DNA of 64,000 nt from Dickeya fangzhongdai (GCF_002812485.1 NZ_CP025003.1:4402001-4466000); one strand, 5' to 3'; numbered from the stretch's first letter, positions 1 to 8,813 are shown. The notes: generated from the sequence alone by a model not told the origin. A program made the numbers and translations.

Positions 1-503
1 CCCAGCGTATCGGCGAAACGCAGCCGCTCCGCACCTGCGGCCTGCGCCGTCTGCGCCAGCTGGCGCAACACATCGTCGCCGGCACGCGAGGCGTCTTCAC
101 ACCCGATGCTCACCCGCAGCCCGCACTGACGCGCCAGCGCAATCAACGCCGCCAGCCGGGGCAACAGCACGGACAGCGGCTGGCGCAGTTTCTGCTGCCG
201 CAGCCGATCGGACGACGGCACCGAAATATCCACCCAGTCCATGCCCAGATCGGCGCTCTGACGGATTTCGTCCTCGTTCATCCGGCACCAGGCCATCATC
301 ACGATGCCCGGCAGCCGCCGTCTGACCAGCGCCATACGTGAGCGCTCTTCCAGCCCCATCGCCGGCGTACCGACCTCCAGCGCCGGCACGCCCGCCTCCG
401 CCAGCGCTTCGGCAATCGCCAGCTTTTCGCTGGCGCGAAATGCCACACCGGGGCTCTGCTCGCCGTCGCGCAGCGTGGTGTCGTTGATGATCACCTGCTC
501 CAT
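1..503 (-). CDS. nifV: Homocitrate synthase NifV, N-terminal part (cut by window edge)
   Basis: The first 167 codons of NifV are visible and the rest lies outside the window. NifV condenses acetyl-CoA with 2-oxoglutarate to make homocitrate, the organic ligand of the FeMo cofactor. The N terminus carries the [12 protein letters not shown] signature of the isopropylmalate/homocitrate synthase family, whose Asp binds the catalytic metal, followed by a TIM-barrel pattern ([20 protein letters not shown]). The ATG lies 12 bases after the nifS stop, with GGAGC just upstream, so nifU-nifS-nifV read as one operon. Identification is firm from the motif and the gene order. Confidence 0.95.
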   Translation of the reverse strand, partial: MEQVIINDTTLRDGEQSPGVAFRASEKLAIAEALAEAGVPALEVGTPAMGLEERSRMALVRRRLPGIVMMAWCRMNEDEIRQSADLGMDWVDISVPSSDRLRQQKLRQPLSVLLPRLAALIALARQCGLRVSIGCEDASRAGDDVLRQLAQTAQAAGAERLRFADTL

Positions 504-515
504 CGTCGGCGCTCC

Positions 516-1760
516 TTAACCGTAGGTCGGCGCGAACGCCGTCCCGGCCAGCGCCGCCGGTTTGTCCTGCTGCCAGTAAGGCGACAGCGTTCTCAGCCGG
601 GCAATAATCGGCGGCAGTTGTTCAATCACATAGTCGATCTCTTTTTCGCGGGTATAGCGCGACAGCGAGAAACGAATGCTGCCGTGGGCGGCGGTATAGG
701 GAATGTCCATCGCCCGCATCACATGCGACGGCTCCAGCGAGCCGGAGGTGCAGGCGCTGCCGCTGGACGCAGCGATGCCGACATGGTTCATCAGCAACAG
801 GATCGCTTCCCCTTCGATGAATTCGAACGCCATATTGAGGGTATTGGGGGTGCGCGGCTGCCCGTCGCCCATCACCATCACGCTGGGAATGCGGCGAGCC
901 AGTTCGTGCTGCAAGGTGTCGCGCAGCGGCGCCACGGCCGCCGTCATCATCGGCAAATGCACCTCCGCCAGTTCGCAGGCGCTGCCCATGCCGACAATAC
1001 CGGCGATATTTTCCGTACCGGCGCGACGGCCGCGTTCCTGATGCCCGCCGCGCAGCAGCGGACGAAAGCGGGTGTTGCGACGCAGATACAGACAACCAAC
1101 CCCTTTCGGGCCGTGGATCTTGTGCGCCGAGCACGAGAGCATGTCGATATCGGTGGCGGAGAGCACGATCGGAATCTTGCCCACCGCCTGCACCGCGTCG
1201 CAGTGGAACAATACGCCGTGCTCATGCGCCAGCGCCGCCATCTCCGGCACCGGGAACAGCACCCCGGTTTCATTGTTGGCCCACATCACGCTGACCAGCG
1301 CGACGCGATCGCTCAGCAAGCGGCGGTATGCCGCCAGATCCAGCTCGCCCTGCGGCGACACCGCCAGCCGATGGATGGTATAGCCCTGCCGCGCCAGGTG
1401 CTCGCACACCTCCAGCGTGGCCGGATGCTCCACCGCGGTGGTGATGATTTCGCGCCGTTCCGGCGCCAGATTCACCGCGGAATGAATCGCGGTGGAGGTG
1501 GCTTCGGTGGCGCAGGAGGTAAACAGGATCTCGCTGTCATAGCGCGCCCCCAGCAGGCTGGCGACCTGCTGGCGCGCCCGTTCCAGCGCGCCGCGGCACG
1601 GCGTGCCGAAATCGTGAATCGACGACGGGTTGCCGTAGTGTTCAGTCAGAAACGGCAGCATCGCTTCCAGCACCATCGGGTCAAGCCGGGTGGTGGCGTT
1701 GTTGTCCAGATAGATTTTTTTGTCTGGAGCGCTTTTTTTGTCCGGATAAACGTTGTTCAT
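516..1760 (-). CDS. nifS: Cysteine desulfurase NifS
   Basis: A PLP-dependent cysteine desulfurase that supplies sulfur to NifU for nitrogenase Fe-S cluster assembly. It is 414 residues with this start, the usual NifS length. The N terminus YLDNNATTR, the PLP-lysine region SAHKIHGPKG and the catalytic-Cys loop ASSGSACTSGS are all visible. An upstream in-frame extension overlaps nifU and is unlikely. I chose the ATG at 1760 because GAGGAA stands at the right distance before it. It lies between nifU and nifV in the same orientation. Confidence 0.96.
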   Translation of the reverse strand: MNNVYPDKKSAPDKKIYLDNNATTRLDPMVLEAMLPFLTEHYGNPSSIHDFGTPCRGALERARQQVASLLGARYDSEILFTSCATEATSTAIHSAVNLAPERREIITTAVEHPATLEVCEHLARQGYTIHRLAVSPQGELDLAAYRRLLSDRVALVSVMWANNETGVLFPVPEMAALAHEHGVLFHCDAVQAVGKIPIVLSATDIDMLSCSAHKIHGPKGVGCLYLRRNTRFRPLLRGGHQERGRRAGTENIAGIVGMGSACELAEVHLPMMTAAVAPLRDTLQHELARRIPSVMVMGDGQPRTPNTLNMAFEFIEGEAILLLMNHVGIAASSGSACTSGSLEPSHVMRAMDIPYTAAHGSIRFSLSRYTREKEIDYVIEQLPPIIARLRTLSPYWQQDKPAALAGTAFAPTYG

Positions 1761-1792
1761 GGTTGTTTTCCTCATGCCTGTCTGCCTGACGG

Positions 1793-2620
1793 TTATGCCG
1801 CCACCACGTCCATATACTGCCCGGTGCGTTCCACCAGCTTCTGTTGCAGCCAGGCCAGCGTCATGTCGGTCATCATGCAACCGCTGCAACTGCCGGACAG
1901 GCTGACCGTGACCTGACGCTCGCTGACATTCACCAGCGACATATCGCCGCCGTCGGCCTGAATGTGCGGCCGCAGCTCCGCCACCGCCTCCGCCACCTGT
2001 TGCCAGCGTTCATCCTTCACTACGATCGTCGCCGCCGCCGGCGTCGCCTCGTGCTCGCTCAGGATCTGCGCCAGCGCCAGTTCGATCTTTTCATGACAGG
2101 CGCTGCAACCGCCGCCCGCTTTGGTGTAGTTGATCACGTCCTGCAGCGTCGTCAGGCCGTTGGCCACCACCGCACGGCGGATCTGCCCTTCATCCACCGC
2201 AAAGCACTTACAGATCAGCGCCCCTTCCTCGTGATCGTCCTCCAGCGTTTCGCCACGGTAGTTGGCGATCGCCACCCGCAGCGCTTCCTGTCCCATCACC
2301 GAGCAATGCATTTTTTCCGGCGGCAGGCCGTCGAGATAGTCGGCGATCTGCTGGTTGGTTACCTGTTCCGCTTCCCGCAGGGTGCGGCCGATGATCAGCT
2401 CCGTCAGCGCCGAAGACGACGCAATGGCGCTGCCGCAGCCGAAAGTCTGAAAGCCGGCGTCAAGGATGGTTTCGCTGTCCGGATCGACGCGCAGCATCAG
2501 CCGCAGGGCATCGCCGCAGCTGAGCGAACCGACATCGCCCACGGCGTTGGCCTCCGCCACCACCCGTGCGTTGCGGGGATTAAAAAAATGGTCTTTCACT
2601 TTCTCGGAATAGTTCCACAT
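1793..2620 (-). CDS. nifU: Fe-S cluster scaffold NifU
   Basis: A scaffold protein that assembles Fe-S clusters for nitrogenase with NifS. At 275 residues it has the full three-domain NifU layout: an IscU-like N-terminal domain with Cys35, Cys62 and Cys106, a central ferredoxin-like domain with Cys137, Cys139, Cys172 and Cys175, and a C-terminal Nfu domain with the CxxC pair Cys245/Cys248. It is the first gene of nifUSV and sits behind its own sigma-54 promoter about 90 bases upstream. Confidence 0.97.
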   Translation of the reverse strand: MWNYSEKVKDHFFNPRNARVVAEANAVGDVGSLSCGDALRLMLRVDPDSETILDAGFQTFGCGSAIASSSALTELIIGRTLREAEQVTNQQIADYLDGLPPEKMHCSVMGQEALRVAIANYRGETLEDDHEEGALICKCFAVDEGQIRRAVVANGLTTLQDVINYTKAGGGCSACHEKIELALAQILSEHEATPAAATIVVKDERWQQVAEAVAELRPHIQADGGDMSLVNVSERQVTVSLSGSCSGCMMTDMTLAWLQQKLVERTGQYMDVVAA

Positions 2621-2711
2621 CTGCTCTGCTCCCTACTGAATGGGTGAAAACGCCGGGCACCCAGCCGCCCGGCGCTCACCCGCGTTGCATGGTCTGAGTA
2701 AACAGAGTCAG

Positions 2712-2727
2712 AGCAAATGTGATGCCA
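2712..2727 (-). promoter_or_regulatory. Sigma-54 promoter of nifUSV
   Basis: On the minus strand the sequence reads TGGCATCACATTTGCT. This matches the -24/-12 consensus TGGCAC-N5-TTGCA with exact GG to GC spacing. It lies about 90 bases upstream of the nifU ATG and about 85 bases downstream of a TGT-N10-ACA site, as expected for NifA-activated nif promoters. Confidence 0.85.
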
Positions 2728-2777
2728 GTCACAGAAACAAATGCAGATCAACGAGATAGCGGCGATAGCCGATAACA

Positions 2778-2801
2778 AAACCGCGACCAATGTCGCGGTT
2801 T
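2778..2801. repeat. Perfect 10-bp inverted repeat upstream of nifU
   Basis: AAACCGCGAC and GTCGCGGTTT flank a CAAT loop. Neither strand has a long T-run after it, so it is not a convincing terminator. It lies between the sigma-54 promoter and the NifA-type site. A degenerate relative of this stretch occurs at about 3549-3598. Confidence 0.6.
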
Positions 2802-2811
2802 ATGTCGGTTT

Positions 2812-2827
2812 TGTCAGAGAGGTGACA
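2812..2827. promoter_or_regulatory. NifA-type upstream activator site for nifUSV
   Basis: TGT, then ten bases, then ACA: the palindromic NifA binding consensus. It sits about 85 bases upstream of the -24 element, a normal distance for activation by DNA looping. Confidence 0.75.
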
Positions 2828-3103
2828 CTAATCAAAGGCAATCCTTCCGGCACGGAAGGCTGACAGCAGGGAAATAGATTCCCTGCTAATGTATAATCGA
2901 ATTGAAAAATTATTTAACCATTTTAATCATCAGGGCTATTTTCCTTGCCATTTTGGGCCTAGGCTACACTCGAAACTCTCACGTACTTTGTGTATGCTCC
3001 GGTTTCCGCGCTCTGTCGCGTTCAAACTGGCTGTGACAATTATGCCTATTGGGATTAGAATAAGTTAACTAAATATATATCACGAAGGTATTTATATAAG
3101 ACC
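2828..3103. other. Intergenic stretch with two small hairpins
   Basis: No gene is visible. Two adjacent perfect hairpins occur: CCTTCCG/CGGAAGG at 2843-2859 and AGCAGGGAA/TTCCCTGCT at 2865-2887. Sequence after about 2900 turns AT-rich, marking the edge of the inserted segment. The part at 2950-3040 is GC-richer and looks like a dispersed intergenic repeat, which I cannot confirm from one window. Confidence 0.4.
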
Positions 3104-3499
3104 ATGAAAAAAATAATTATATCTATAATCGCAGTCATTATTTCCTTCAATGCATTTTCTAAAGAAAAAACCCTCCCATTTTTTGAAGGAAAAACATATG
3201 ATATTTATCTATCCTATGGTAATTGCTCTCAGCATGAGATCGAGTGCAGTGATATAACATATCATTCAATTAACAAAAAAAACAAAAGCGAGCTAAATAT
3301 AAAAGGAAAGACATTAAATATTGAACCATCAAAAAACTTCAGGGGATATATATTCAAAAACGGATCATATACTTATACACTCACCCCCTCACCAGAAGTA
3401 GATAATTATGATGACAGCATATGGTTTCTGGATATTTATAAAGCAGCGGATAATGGTGACAAGCCTGTCTTCAGAGAAAAAGGTAGAGTATCTGATTAG
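3104..3499 (+). CDS. Small secreted protein, unknown function
   Basis: A 131-residue protein. The N terminus (MKK, a hydrophobic IIISIIAVIISFNAF stretch, then SKEK) is a clear Sec signal peptide, so the product is probably periplasmic. Two cysteines (NCSQHEIEC) could form a disulfide. It is AT-rich, unlike the nif genes, and lies back to front relative to the neighbouring type VI effector cassette. I do not recognise the family. A periplasmic immunity or accessory protein for that cassette is a guess from location only. No strong ribosome-binding site is visible; GAAGG lies rather far upstream of the ATG. Confidence 0.6.
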   Translation: MKKIIISIIAVIISFNAFSKEKTLPFFEGKTYDIYLSYGNCSQHEIECSDITYHSINKKNKSELNIKGKTLNIEPSKNFRGYIFKNGSYTYTLTPSPEVDNYDDSIWFLDIYKAADNGDKPVFREKGRVSD

Positions 3500-3548
3500 A
3501 AATATTAGAAGAACAATAAAGGTAATCACGCTGTTATAAATAGACTGT

Positions 3549-3598
3549 CATAACAATCTGACCGCGACGAATATCACGGTTCAGTTTCTTCAAAGAGG
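3549..3598. repeat. Degenerate copy of the nifU upstream segment
   Basis: This stretch shares ATAACAA, CCGCGAC-N-AAT-N-TC-N-CGGTT and a following TCA(A/G)AGAGG block with 2771-2822 in the same order. The two copies flank the 3104-3499 gene. The match is imperfect and made by eye. Confidence 0.4.
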
Positions 3599-3720
3599 AT
3601 ATTAAACGGCAAGAATAATGACGTAACTTTGGCTGCACTGTTGATTCAGGCAACCGTACCATATTAATATTAGATGGTACGATCACCATCAGGTACCCCT
3701 GCAAAATGTAACAGGAAAAG

Positions 3721-3948
3721 CTATTTTTTCTTTTTTAAAAACATTCCAGTCAGATAGGTCACGGTAAAAGACAGAACGGATGATATCAGCACCTTGATTA
3801 TCAGCACTGAAAAATAGAAATCATCAATTGCTTCTTCGCCGTCACCGCTGATGGTCAGGTGATTCATAACAAAATCATTTAACGTATGCTCAGGAAGCAT
3901 CGACACGATTAAGAAGAATAAAATGATAAAAAAAATAAATTTTTTCAT
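3721..3948 (-). CDS. Small membrane protein, probable immunity partner of the DUF2778 effector
   Basis: 75 residues with two hydrophobic segments (about 4-18 and 46-69) joined by an acidic loop (HLTISGDGEEAIDDF), and a KKKK tail. The topology suggests a short periplasmic loop anchored in the inner membrane. Its ATG overlaps the effector stop as ATGA, so the two are translationally coupled. A tiny membrane protein directly after a cell-wall-acting type VI effector fits an immunity role, but I see no recognised immunity family. The function is inferred from context. Confidence 0.65.
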   Translation of the reverse strand: MKKFIFFIILFFLIVSMLPEHTLNDFVMNHLTISGDGEEAIDDFYFSVLIIKVLISSVLSFTVTYLTGMFLKKKK

Positions 3949-4478
3949 CTTATGTCACATTTGCTGAAATCAGGTTTGCCTATCACGTCGATCCTACCAT
4001 AGGCTTCCAAACCTTTACCACCCGGTACTGCAACCTTAATCCCCCCTAAAAGAGATCGCCGCAAGTTCTGAAAATCAGATGCATTATAAAAGGTAATACA
4101 TCCCCATGAAACGCCGGTCCCATCAGTATTACGCGGGTGTAGCCTAAAACTCCCCCTTCGAATACCATTAACATAAACATGATCACTCATGGTCTTCGAA
4201 TTATATAAACCAAACCATTCCGAATGATGATTTTTGTATAGATGAGCCATGTCAATAGCCTCAGCACGAAGCTGATTTAGTATACTTCCTTTAGGGCGAT
4301 CTACTATCCAATATGTTCCGGGTGGAATGGCTGCTTTTTCTACAAAAGAGCAATTAGGATCATTAATATAACCATCGACACCAGAAAAAACATCAAAAAC
4401 ACCGATACCATAGCATTTTAACTTGAGTGTCTTCCCATCACGAGACAGATTCTCATAATCCATCATACATATCTGCAT
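3945..4478 (-). CDS. DUF2778/Tlde1-like L,D-transpeptidase-fold type VI effector
   Basis: 177 residues. The GVFDVFSG element, the PPGTYWIVD turn and the catalytic stretch FRLHPRNTDG...SWGCITF (His114 and Cys127) match the DUF2778 family. The founding members, Tlde1 of Salmonella, are type VI effectors that cut or exchange peptides in the periplasmic murein of rival cells. No signal peptide is present, as expected for delivery by the type VI tube. It lies after hcp on the same strand and overlaps the downstream small membrane gene by ATGA, giving an hcp-effector-immunity cassette. AGGA eight bases before the ATG supports this start. No other type VI structural gene is in the window. Confidence 0.82.
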   Translation of the reverse strand: MQICMMDYENLSRDGKTLKLKCYGIGVFDVFSGVDGYINDPNCSFVEKAAIPPGTYWIVDRPKGSILNQLRAEAIDMAHLYKNHHSEWFGLYNSKTMSDHVYVNGIRRGSFRLHPRNTDGTGVSWGCITFYNASDFQNLRRSLLGGIKVAVPGGKGLEAYGRIDVIGKPDFSKCDIR

Positions 4479-4565
4479 GCCTATAATCCTTTACTAGAAC
4501 CGCTTACCTATTCCAATTAAAAGAGCGAATAATTTATTATGAACCAATAGACTCTTCACGTTTAA

Positions 4566-5045
4566 CTAAAACAAACTACTATCCCAAAGACAATATGCAC
4601 TTGTCCCCGCCTTTATATGCTCACACAACATTGTTTTATATGTAAAAGATATCATTTCATCTGGTTGACTATCATTGTGAGTAGCACTATTAGGATAATT
4701 CATTTTTATATTATTTATCTTGGCATTTTGAAGAGTTATAGAAAAATAAACCTCTAGACTGCCGTTTCCGTTCGTTCTATAAAATAAGAACTTACACTCC
4801 AAATATTCGTTATCATTTAAAGCGGTAAGTAGCAGTGGAGTAGACTTATCAATAGGCTTTCTAATTTCAACAGGATGATAATTAACATTATCTACCCTAT
4901 CCACCCAATTGTTTAACTCATAAACCAGTATTTCATCCTCATGCCCCTTCTGCCATTTATTTCCTATTGAATCATAAGAGCCACACCCAGATGAGATTAA
5001 ACCTTGACTTTTCCCTTCTATACTTAGATAAATAATATTAGCCAT
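4566..5045 (-). CDS. hcp: Hcp-family type VI tube protein (TssD)
   Basis: 159 residues, the normal size for Hcp, the ring protein that stacks into the type VI tube and carries effectors through its lumen. The N terminus MANIIYLSIEGKSQG, the following SSGCGSYDSIGNKWQKGHEDEI and the later PVEIRKPIDKSTPLL are typical of the enterobacterial Hcp family. It is an orphan copy: no tss sheath, baseplate or membrane-complex genes are nearby. The DUF2778 effector follows after about 90 bases, so this Hcp is likely its dedicated carrier. The sequence is AT-rich compared with the flanking nif genes, a sign of transfer. Confidence 0.85.
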   Translation of the reverse strand: MANIIYLSIEGKSQGLISSGCGSYDSIGNKWQKGHEDEILVYELNNWVDRVDNVNYHPVEIRKPIDKSTPLLLTALNDNEYLECKFLFYRTNGNGSLEVYFSITLQNAKINNIKMNYPNSATHNDSQPDEMISFTYKTMLCEHIKAGTSAYCLWDSSLF

Positions 5046-5106
5046 TACATAAAATCCTTTATAAAAAATTCCATTTAAATATCTAACACGATATTAAACA
5101 ATAAAT

Positions 5107-5143
5107 TAAAAAAATATTATAAGGCAGCCTATTACTGGCTGCC
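5107..5143 (-). terminator. Terminator after nifENX
   Basis: On the minus strand a GGCAGCC/GGCTGCC stem with a 7-base loop (5123-5143) is followed by a T-rich run. It lies about 100 bases beyond the nifX stop and upstream of hcp, separating the nif transcript from the inserted cassette. Confidence 0.7.
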
Positions 5144-5245
5144 AACCATTTGATAAGAAAAACTTACCAAATACAATAAAAATATTTTTCTCTACCACCC
5201 CACATTTTGAAAACGGGCATGCTTCCCCCAATCAACAGACATCAC

Positions 5246-5713
5246 TCACAACACATCATCCTCCTCGCGCCATTCCTGTTCGGCGATCAGCCGTTCGAAA
5301 CGGTTAGGATCGCGCTGGCGGCGGGTGACGCGCGGCTCGCCGTCATGCCAGCATTGCTGGATCTGCTGCAACAGTTGGGCGATCGGCGTATCGGTCGGTA
5401 CGCGCACCGCCCGGACCCCCACCTGCAACAACTGGCGGAATACAGCGTCGCCAATCGCCACGCAATACAACGTGACGCAGTCCTCCAGCGCGTCGATGCG
5501 GCAGGTGAGTTTGTCCTCCTGATGACCGTAACGCACGTTGAAGTCCACCACTTTCAGCAGCGTGACCTGATCTTCTTTCACGCCGTAGATCACCAGCCGG
5601 GGCGTGGCGCCAAAGTGTTGATCGACATGGTGATAATCAGAACTGGCGAACGCCACCTTCATTGACCAGACGCCGGCGCTGATGGCGCTGAGATGCCGGT
5701 TAACATGCTGCAT
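5246..5713 (-). CDS. nifX: Nitrogenase cofactor carrier NifX
   Basis: NifX binds and passes on FeMo-cofactor precursors (NifB-co/VK-cluster) during cofactor assembly. The core KVAFASSDYHHVDQHFG and LEDCVTLYCVAIGDAVFRQLLQ is nearly identical to enteric NifX. At 155 residues with this start it has the usual length. AGGAGG precedes the ATG, and the start codon lies inside the end of nifN, so the two genes overlap by 14 bases. It is the last gene of nifENX. Confidence 0.95.
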   Translation of the reverse strand: MQHVNRHLSAISAGVWSMKVAFASSDYHHVDQHFGATPRLVIYGVKEDQVTLLKVVDFNVRYGHQEDKLTCRIDALEDCVTLYCVAIGDAVFRQLLQVGVRAVRVPTDTPIAQLLQQIQQCWHDGEPRVTRRQRDPNRFERLIAEQEWREEDDVL

Positions 5714-7085
5714 GGTCCGCCTCCTGACGCCGCGGCGGCGCAAACTGCTGCTTGAGCGGCGAGTGGTAAACCGGCTGGTGGTGATGGCCCGCCAGCATCA
5801 GGTTCGCCAGTTCGAACAGGGTGTCGCGCATACCGGCATAGCCCTGACGCGGGCGGCGGAACTCGCCGATCTTATCGAAGATCGGAAATCCGGCGCGGAT
5901 CAACGGCATGCCGAACTGTTCCGCCAGATCGACGGCATGGGAATTGGACAGCAGCAGGTCGGCCGGGTTGTCGCACAGGAGATCCTGCAAATCCTCCAGA
6001 TCGCCGATCACCACCTGTTCCACCGGCAACGCCGCCAGACTTTGCTGGTTGACCGGCGCCACCACCGGGCCCGGCGTGATGCCCTGACTGAGAGCGAAGT
6101 CGCACCAACCCGCCAGCAGATCGCCCTCCGCCGCCAGCGCCATCCGCCGACCTTGCAGCCACATATGGCAGTCGATCATCGCGTCCTGCAACTGGCCGCG
6201 CTGACGGTCGATCCACGCCGGGACCTCGCGCCCGGCCAGCTGTTGCAGATGCCGGATAAAGCAGTCCATGTTCTCCAGCGTCATCAGATGCGGCAGGCTG
6301 AGCGATTGGCCGCGGCTGCGCATCGCCAGCAAACTGGCGGCGCGCTGGAATGACGCCCCAATGGTGATGGTGCTCAGGCTTTGCCCCATCTGCTCGATAC
6401 CGCGCAGCGGCGTGCCGCCCTGCGTCACCGCCTGAAAATCGCCGCCGGCGAGATGCCCGTCCAGCGATTGCGACAGATCCGGCAGGATCACCGGTTGCAG
6501 CCCAAACGCCTCGACGTAGCTGCGGATCAGCTCGACATCGCCGGGATTGAGCAGATGACTCAGCAGCAGGTTGACGCGCCGGTTGCGCATCCCCACCGGC
6601 GGTTTTTCCGGCACCCACTGCTGGATAATGCTCTCCACCACCGCGCTGAAGCCATTCTCCAGCGATCCGTAGAAATCCGGCGTGTTGACCGTCAGGATCG
6701 CCACCGATTTAAAGCGCGGATAGTCGTCGCGGAACTGCCGCACCGCCCGCGCCATATCGCTGCCCTGCGCCTCGGACAGCCCGGTGCTGACCAGCACGAT
6801 CGCTTTCGGCGTATTGCGCTGGCACAGCGTGGCGAGCGCGGTAAAGATGTTGTCGTCCGCTCCCATGATGGTGGTGGTCGGGTCCATCGCGGTGGATTGC
6901 AACGGAATCGGCTCGTGAAAATGCTGGATGAAAAACACCTTGGCGAACGCGCTGCACCCCTGCGCGCCATGTACCAGCGGGATACTGTGTTCGATGCCCT
7001 GAGCGGCCAGAATCGCCCCCAGCGGCTGACCGCTTTTAATCGGGCTGGTCGCCAGCGGTTTTTTACTGCGAATCACCTGTGCCAT
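5700..7085 (-). CDS. nifN: FeMo-cofactor assembly scaffold NifN
   Basis: 461 residues. With NifE it forms the NifEN scaffold on which the FeMo-cofactor precursor matures. It is homologous to NifK. The N-terminal QPLGAILAAQGIEHSIPLVHGAQGCSAF stretch carries the cluster-ligand Cys of this family. It starts nine bases after nifE and overlaps nifX at its end. Confidence 0.96.
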   Translation of the reverse strand: MAQVIRSKKPLATSPIKSGQPLGAILAAQGIEHSIPLVHGAQGCSAFAKVFFIQHFHEPIPLQSTAMDPTTTIMGADDNIFTALATLCQRNTPKAIVLVSTGLSEAQGSDMARAVRQFRDDYPRFKSVAILTVNTPDFYGSLENGFSAVVESIIQQWVPEKPPVGMRNRRVNLLLSHLLNPGDVELIRSYVEAFGLQPVILPDLSQSLDGHLAGGDFQAVTQGGTPLRGIEQMGQSLSTITIGASFQRAASLLAMRSRGQSLSLPHLMTLENMDCFIRHLQQLAGREVPAWIDRQRGQLQDAMIDCHMWLQGRRMALAAEGDLLAGWCDFALSQGITPGPVVAPVNQQSLAALPVEQVVIGDLEDLQDLLCDNPADLLLSNSHAVDLAEQFGMPLIRAGFPIFDKIGEFRRPRQGYAGMRDTLFELANLMLAGHHHQPVYHSPLKQQFAPPRRQEADHAAC

Positions 7086-7094
7086 CGCTGCTCC

Positions 7095-8468
7095 TTAGTG
7101 CCACGGGGCCCGTTGATGAGTTTGCCGCCAGATGGGGCTATCGAGCGTCAGGCACAGCTGCTGCGCCAGCGCCACCAGCCCGCGATACCCGGCGAAAGCG
7201 TGCTCACGCTCCTGGTTGATATCCAGAAACGGCAGCCGCGCCTTGTACGCGGTATACATGTTGCGCCCGCCGGCGATCATCATGTCCGCGCCGTAACGGT
7301 AAACCACATCCAGCAGCGTGCGGGCGTTGCCTTCTTCCAGCATCAGCGCGTCGTCGCCCATCAGCTCGCGGATGCGCTGCTTGTCCTCCTCGGTGGATTT
7401 ACGGGTGCCGGTGGCGACTACGGTGATGCCCAGATCCTGCAACGCCGACACCACCGACCAGGATTTGACGCCGCCGGTGTACAGCAGGACTTTGCGCCCC
7501 TGCAGACGTTCGCGGTACGGCGCCAGCGCCCGCGTCACGGCGGCCTCTTCGCGGGCTATCAGCGCGTCGGTGCGGGTTATCAGGTCCGCATCGCCGGTCA
7601 TCGCCGCCAGTTGCCGCAGCGCGTCGGACATCGCCCGCACGCCGTAGAAGCTGCCTTCAAACCACGGAATGCCGTAGCGCTGCTCCAACTGCCGGGCGAC
7701 ATTGATCAGCGCCCGCGAGCACACCAGCATGTTCGCTTCGGCCCGGTGCATCGTCTGGATTTCAGCGAAGCGGGCATCGCCGGACAGGCTGCCCAGCACC
7801 CGGATACCCAGTTCGTCCAGCAGCGGCAGCACGTTCCAGAACTCGCCGGCGATGTTGAACTCGCCAATCAGGCCGATATCGTGCCGGTGTTCGGGAGCGA
7901 ATGGGGTGTCCTGCGGCCAGGGCGCCGGTTCCCGCTGACCCATCACCTTTTTCACCATCACCTCGCCCGCCAGCCGGTTGCCGAAATTCTTGCTGCCGTA
8001 AAAACCGGCGGCGTCGATGGCGATCACCGGCACGCCCACCGCCTCCGATGCCGCCAGACATACCGCTTCAATGTCGTCGCCCTCCATCGCCGGTACGCAG
8101 GTGTTGTAGATAAACACCGCCGCCGGGCGGTAGCGGTTGACGATATGCCGCACCGCATGGAACAGCCGCCGTTCGCCGCGCCCCATGATCACGTCCTGCT
8201 CGCTGAGATCGGTGGTGAAACCAAGCCGGTTGAGCGTCGGGCCGGAGCTTTGGCTGCCGCGGTTATCCCAGGAACTGCCGGTGCAGCCAATCGGCCCGTG
8301 CACCAGATGGGCGACGTCCGCCAGCGGCAGCAACGTGATCTGCGCGCCGTCAAACGCGCAGCCGCCTGCGGTGGCGCCGGGTTTGGGCGCGCTGCACCCC
8401 GACTTTTGCTTGTGGTTATGTTCACAGGCTGGCTCGTCGAACAACGCCAGAATCTCACTTCCCTTCAT
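7095..8468 (-). CDS. nifE: FeMo-cofactor assembly scaffold NifE
   Basis: 457 residues. It is the NifD-like subunit of the NifEN scaffold. The N terminus [16 protein letters not shown] and the [11 protein letters not shown] loop are diagnostic. The start at 8468 aligns with Klebsiella NifE (MKG.EILAL) and has GAGGGTGAG before it. Its own sigma-54 promoter lies about 40 bases upstream, so it is transcribed independently of nifHDKTY despite sharing the strand. Confidence 0.97.
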   Translation of the reverse strand: MKGSEILALFDEPACEHNHKQKSGCSAPKPGATAGGCAFDGAQITLLPLADVAHLVHGPIGCTGSSWDNRGSQSSGPTLNRLGFTTDLSEQDVIMGRGERRLFHAVRHIVNRYRPAAVFIYNTCVPAMEGDDIEAVCLAASEAVGVPVIAIDAAGFYGSKNFGNRLAGEVMVKKVMGQREPAPWPQDTPFAPEHRHDIGLIGEFNIAGEFWNVLPLLDELGIRVLGSLSGDARFAEIQTMHRAEANMLVCSRALINVARQLEQRYGIPWFEGSFYGVRAMSDALRQLAAMTGDADLITRTDALIAREEAAVTRALAPYRERLQGRKVLLYTGGVKSWSVVSALQDLGITVVATGTRKSTEEDKQRIRELMGDDALMLEEGNARTLLDVVYRYGADMMIAGGRNMYTAYKARLPFLDINQEREHAFAGYRGLVALAQQLCLTLDSPIWRQTHQRAPWH

Positions 8469-8505
8469 CTCACCCTCGCCGCGTTTGTTGATATCCCTCA
8501 TGCGG

Positions 8506-8521
8506 TGCAAAACGCAGGCCA
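8506..8521 (-). promoter_or_regulatory. Sigma-54 promoter of nifENX
   Basis: Minus strand TGGCCTGCGTTTTGCA fits TGGCAC-N5-TTGCA with exact spacing and a perfect -12 half. It ends about 37 bases before the nifE ATG. The remaining intergenic sequence up to the chemoreceptor gene at 8814 shows no gene. Confidence 0.85.
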
Positions 8522-8554
8522 GCGCTGATAAATTGATTTATAAGGAAAAAGTGA

Positions 8555-8570
8555 TGTGAGGTTTACGACA
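8555..8570. promoter_or_regulatory. NifA-type upstream activator site for nifENX
   Basis: TGT-gaggtttacg-ACA fits TGT-N10-ACA. It stands only about 35 bases upstream of the -24 element, closer than the 80-150 bases usual for such sites. I found no second copy further upstream. Confidence 0.65.
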
Positions 8571-8813
8571 AAGCAGACAATTGGCGGAGATTACCAGCAC
8601 AGGGGGCGCGAATCATTGCGGGGCACAGCCTGACCTACATCAACAACCATTCGTTATAAAACTATTAGGCTGTCCCCCCTATCGGGCCGGCACGCCACGT
8701 CTGATGAAAAACACAGCTTAATAGTCGCCTTACCGATATTGACTTCATGTCAGCAAGACATAAGAAACCATAGCGGCAGGCAGGGAAAACCCGTCGTTTA
8801 AAGGAGATAGGGA

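Noticed and set aside
2778..2801. Rho-independent terminator upstream of nifU
   Set aside because: The 10-bp stem is perfect, but neither strand has a T-run and there is no gene end next to it.
6381..8528. Long plus-strand open frame opposite nifE/nifN
   Set aside because: It is the antisense shadow of GC-rich nif genes; its translation is Arg/His/Gln-rich with no family signature, while the minus strand encodes clear NifE and NifN.
8732..8739. Possible flagellar sigma-28 promoter before the chemoreceptor gene (ACCGATAT)
   Set aside because: The -10 resembles GCCGATAA, but no TAAA -35 lies at the right distance, so I do not claim it.
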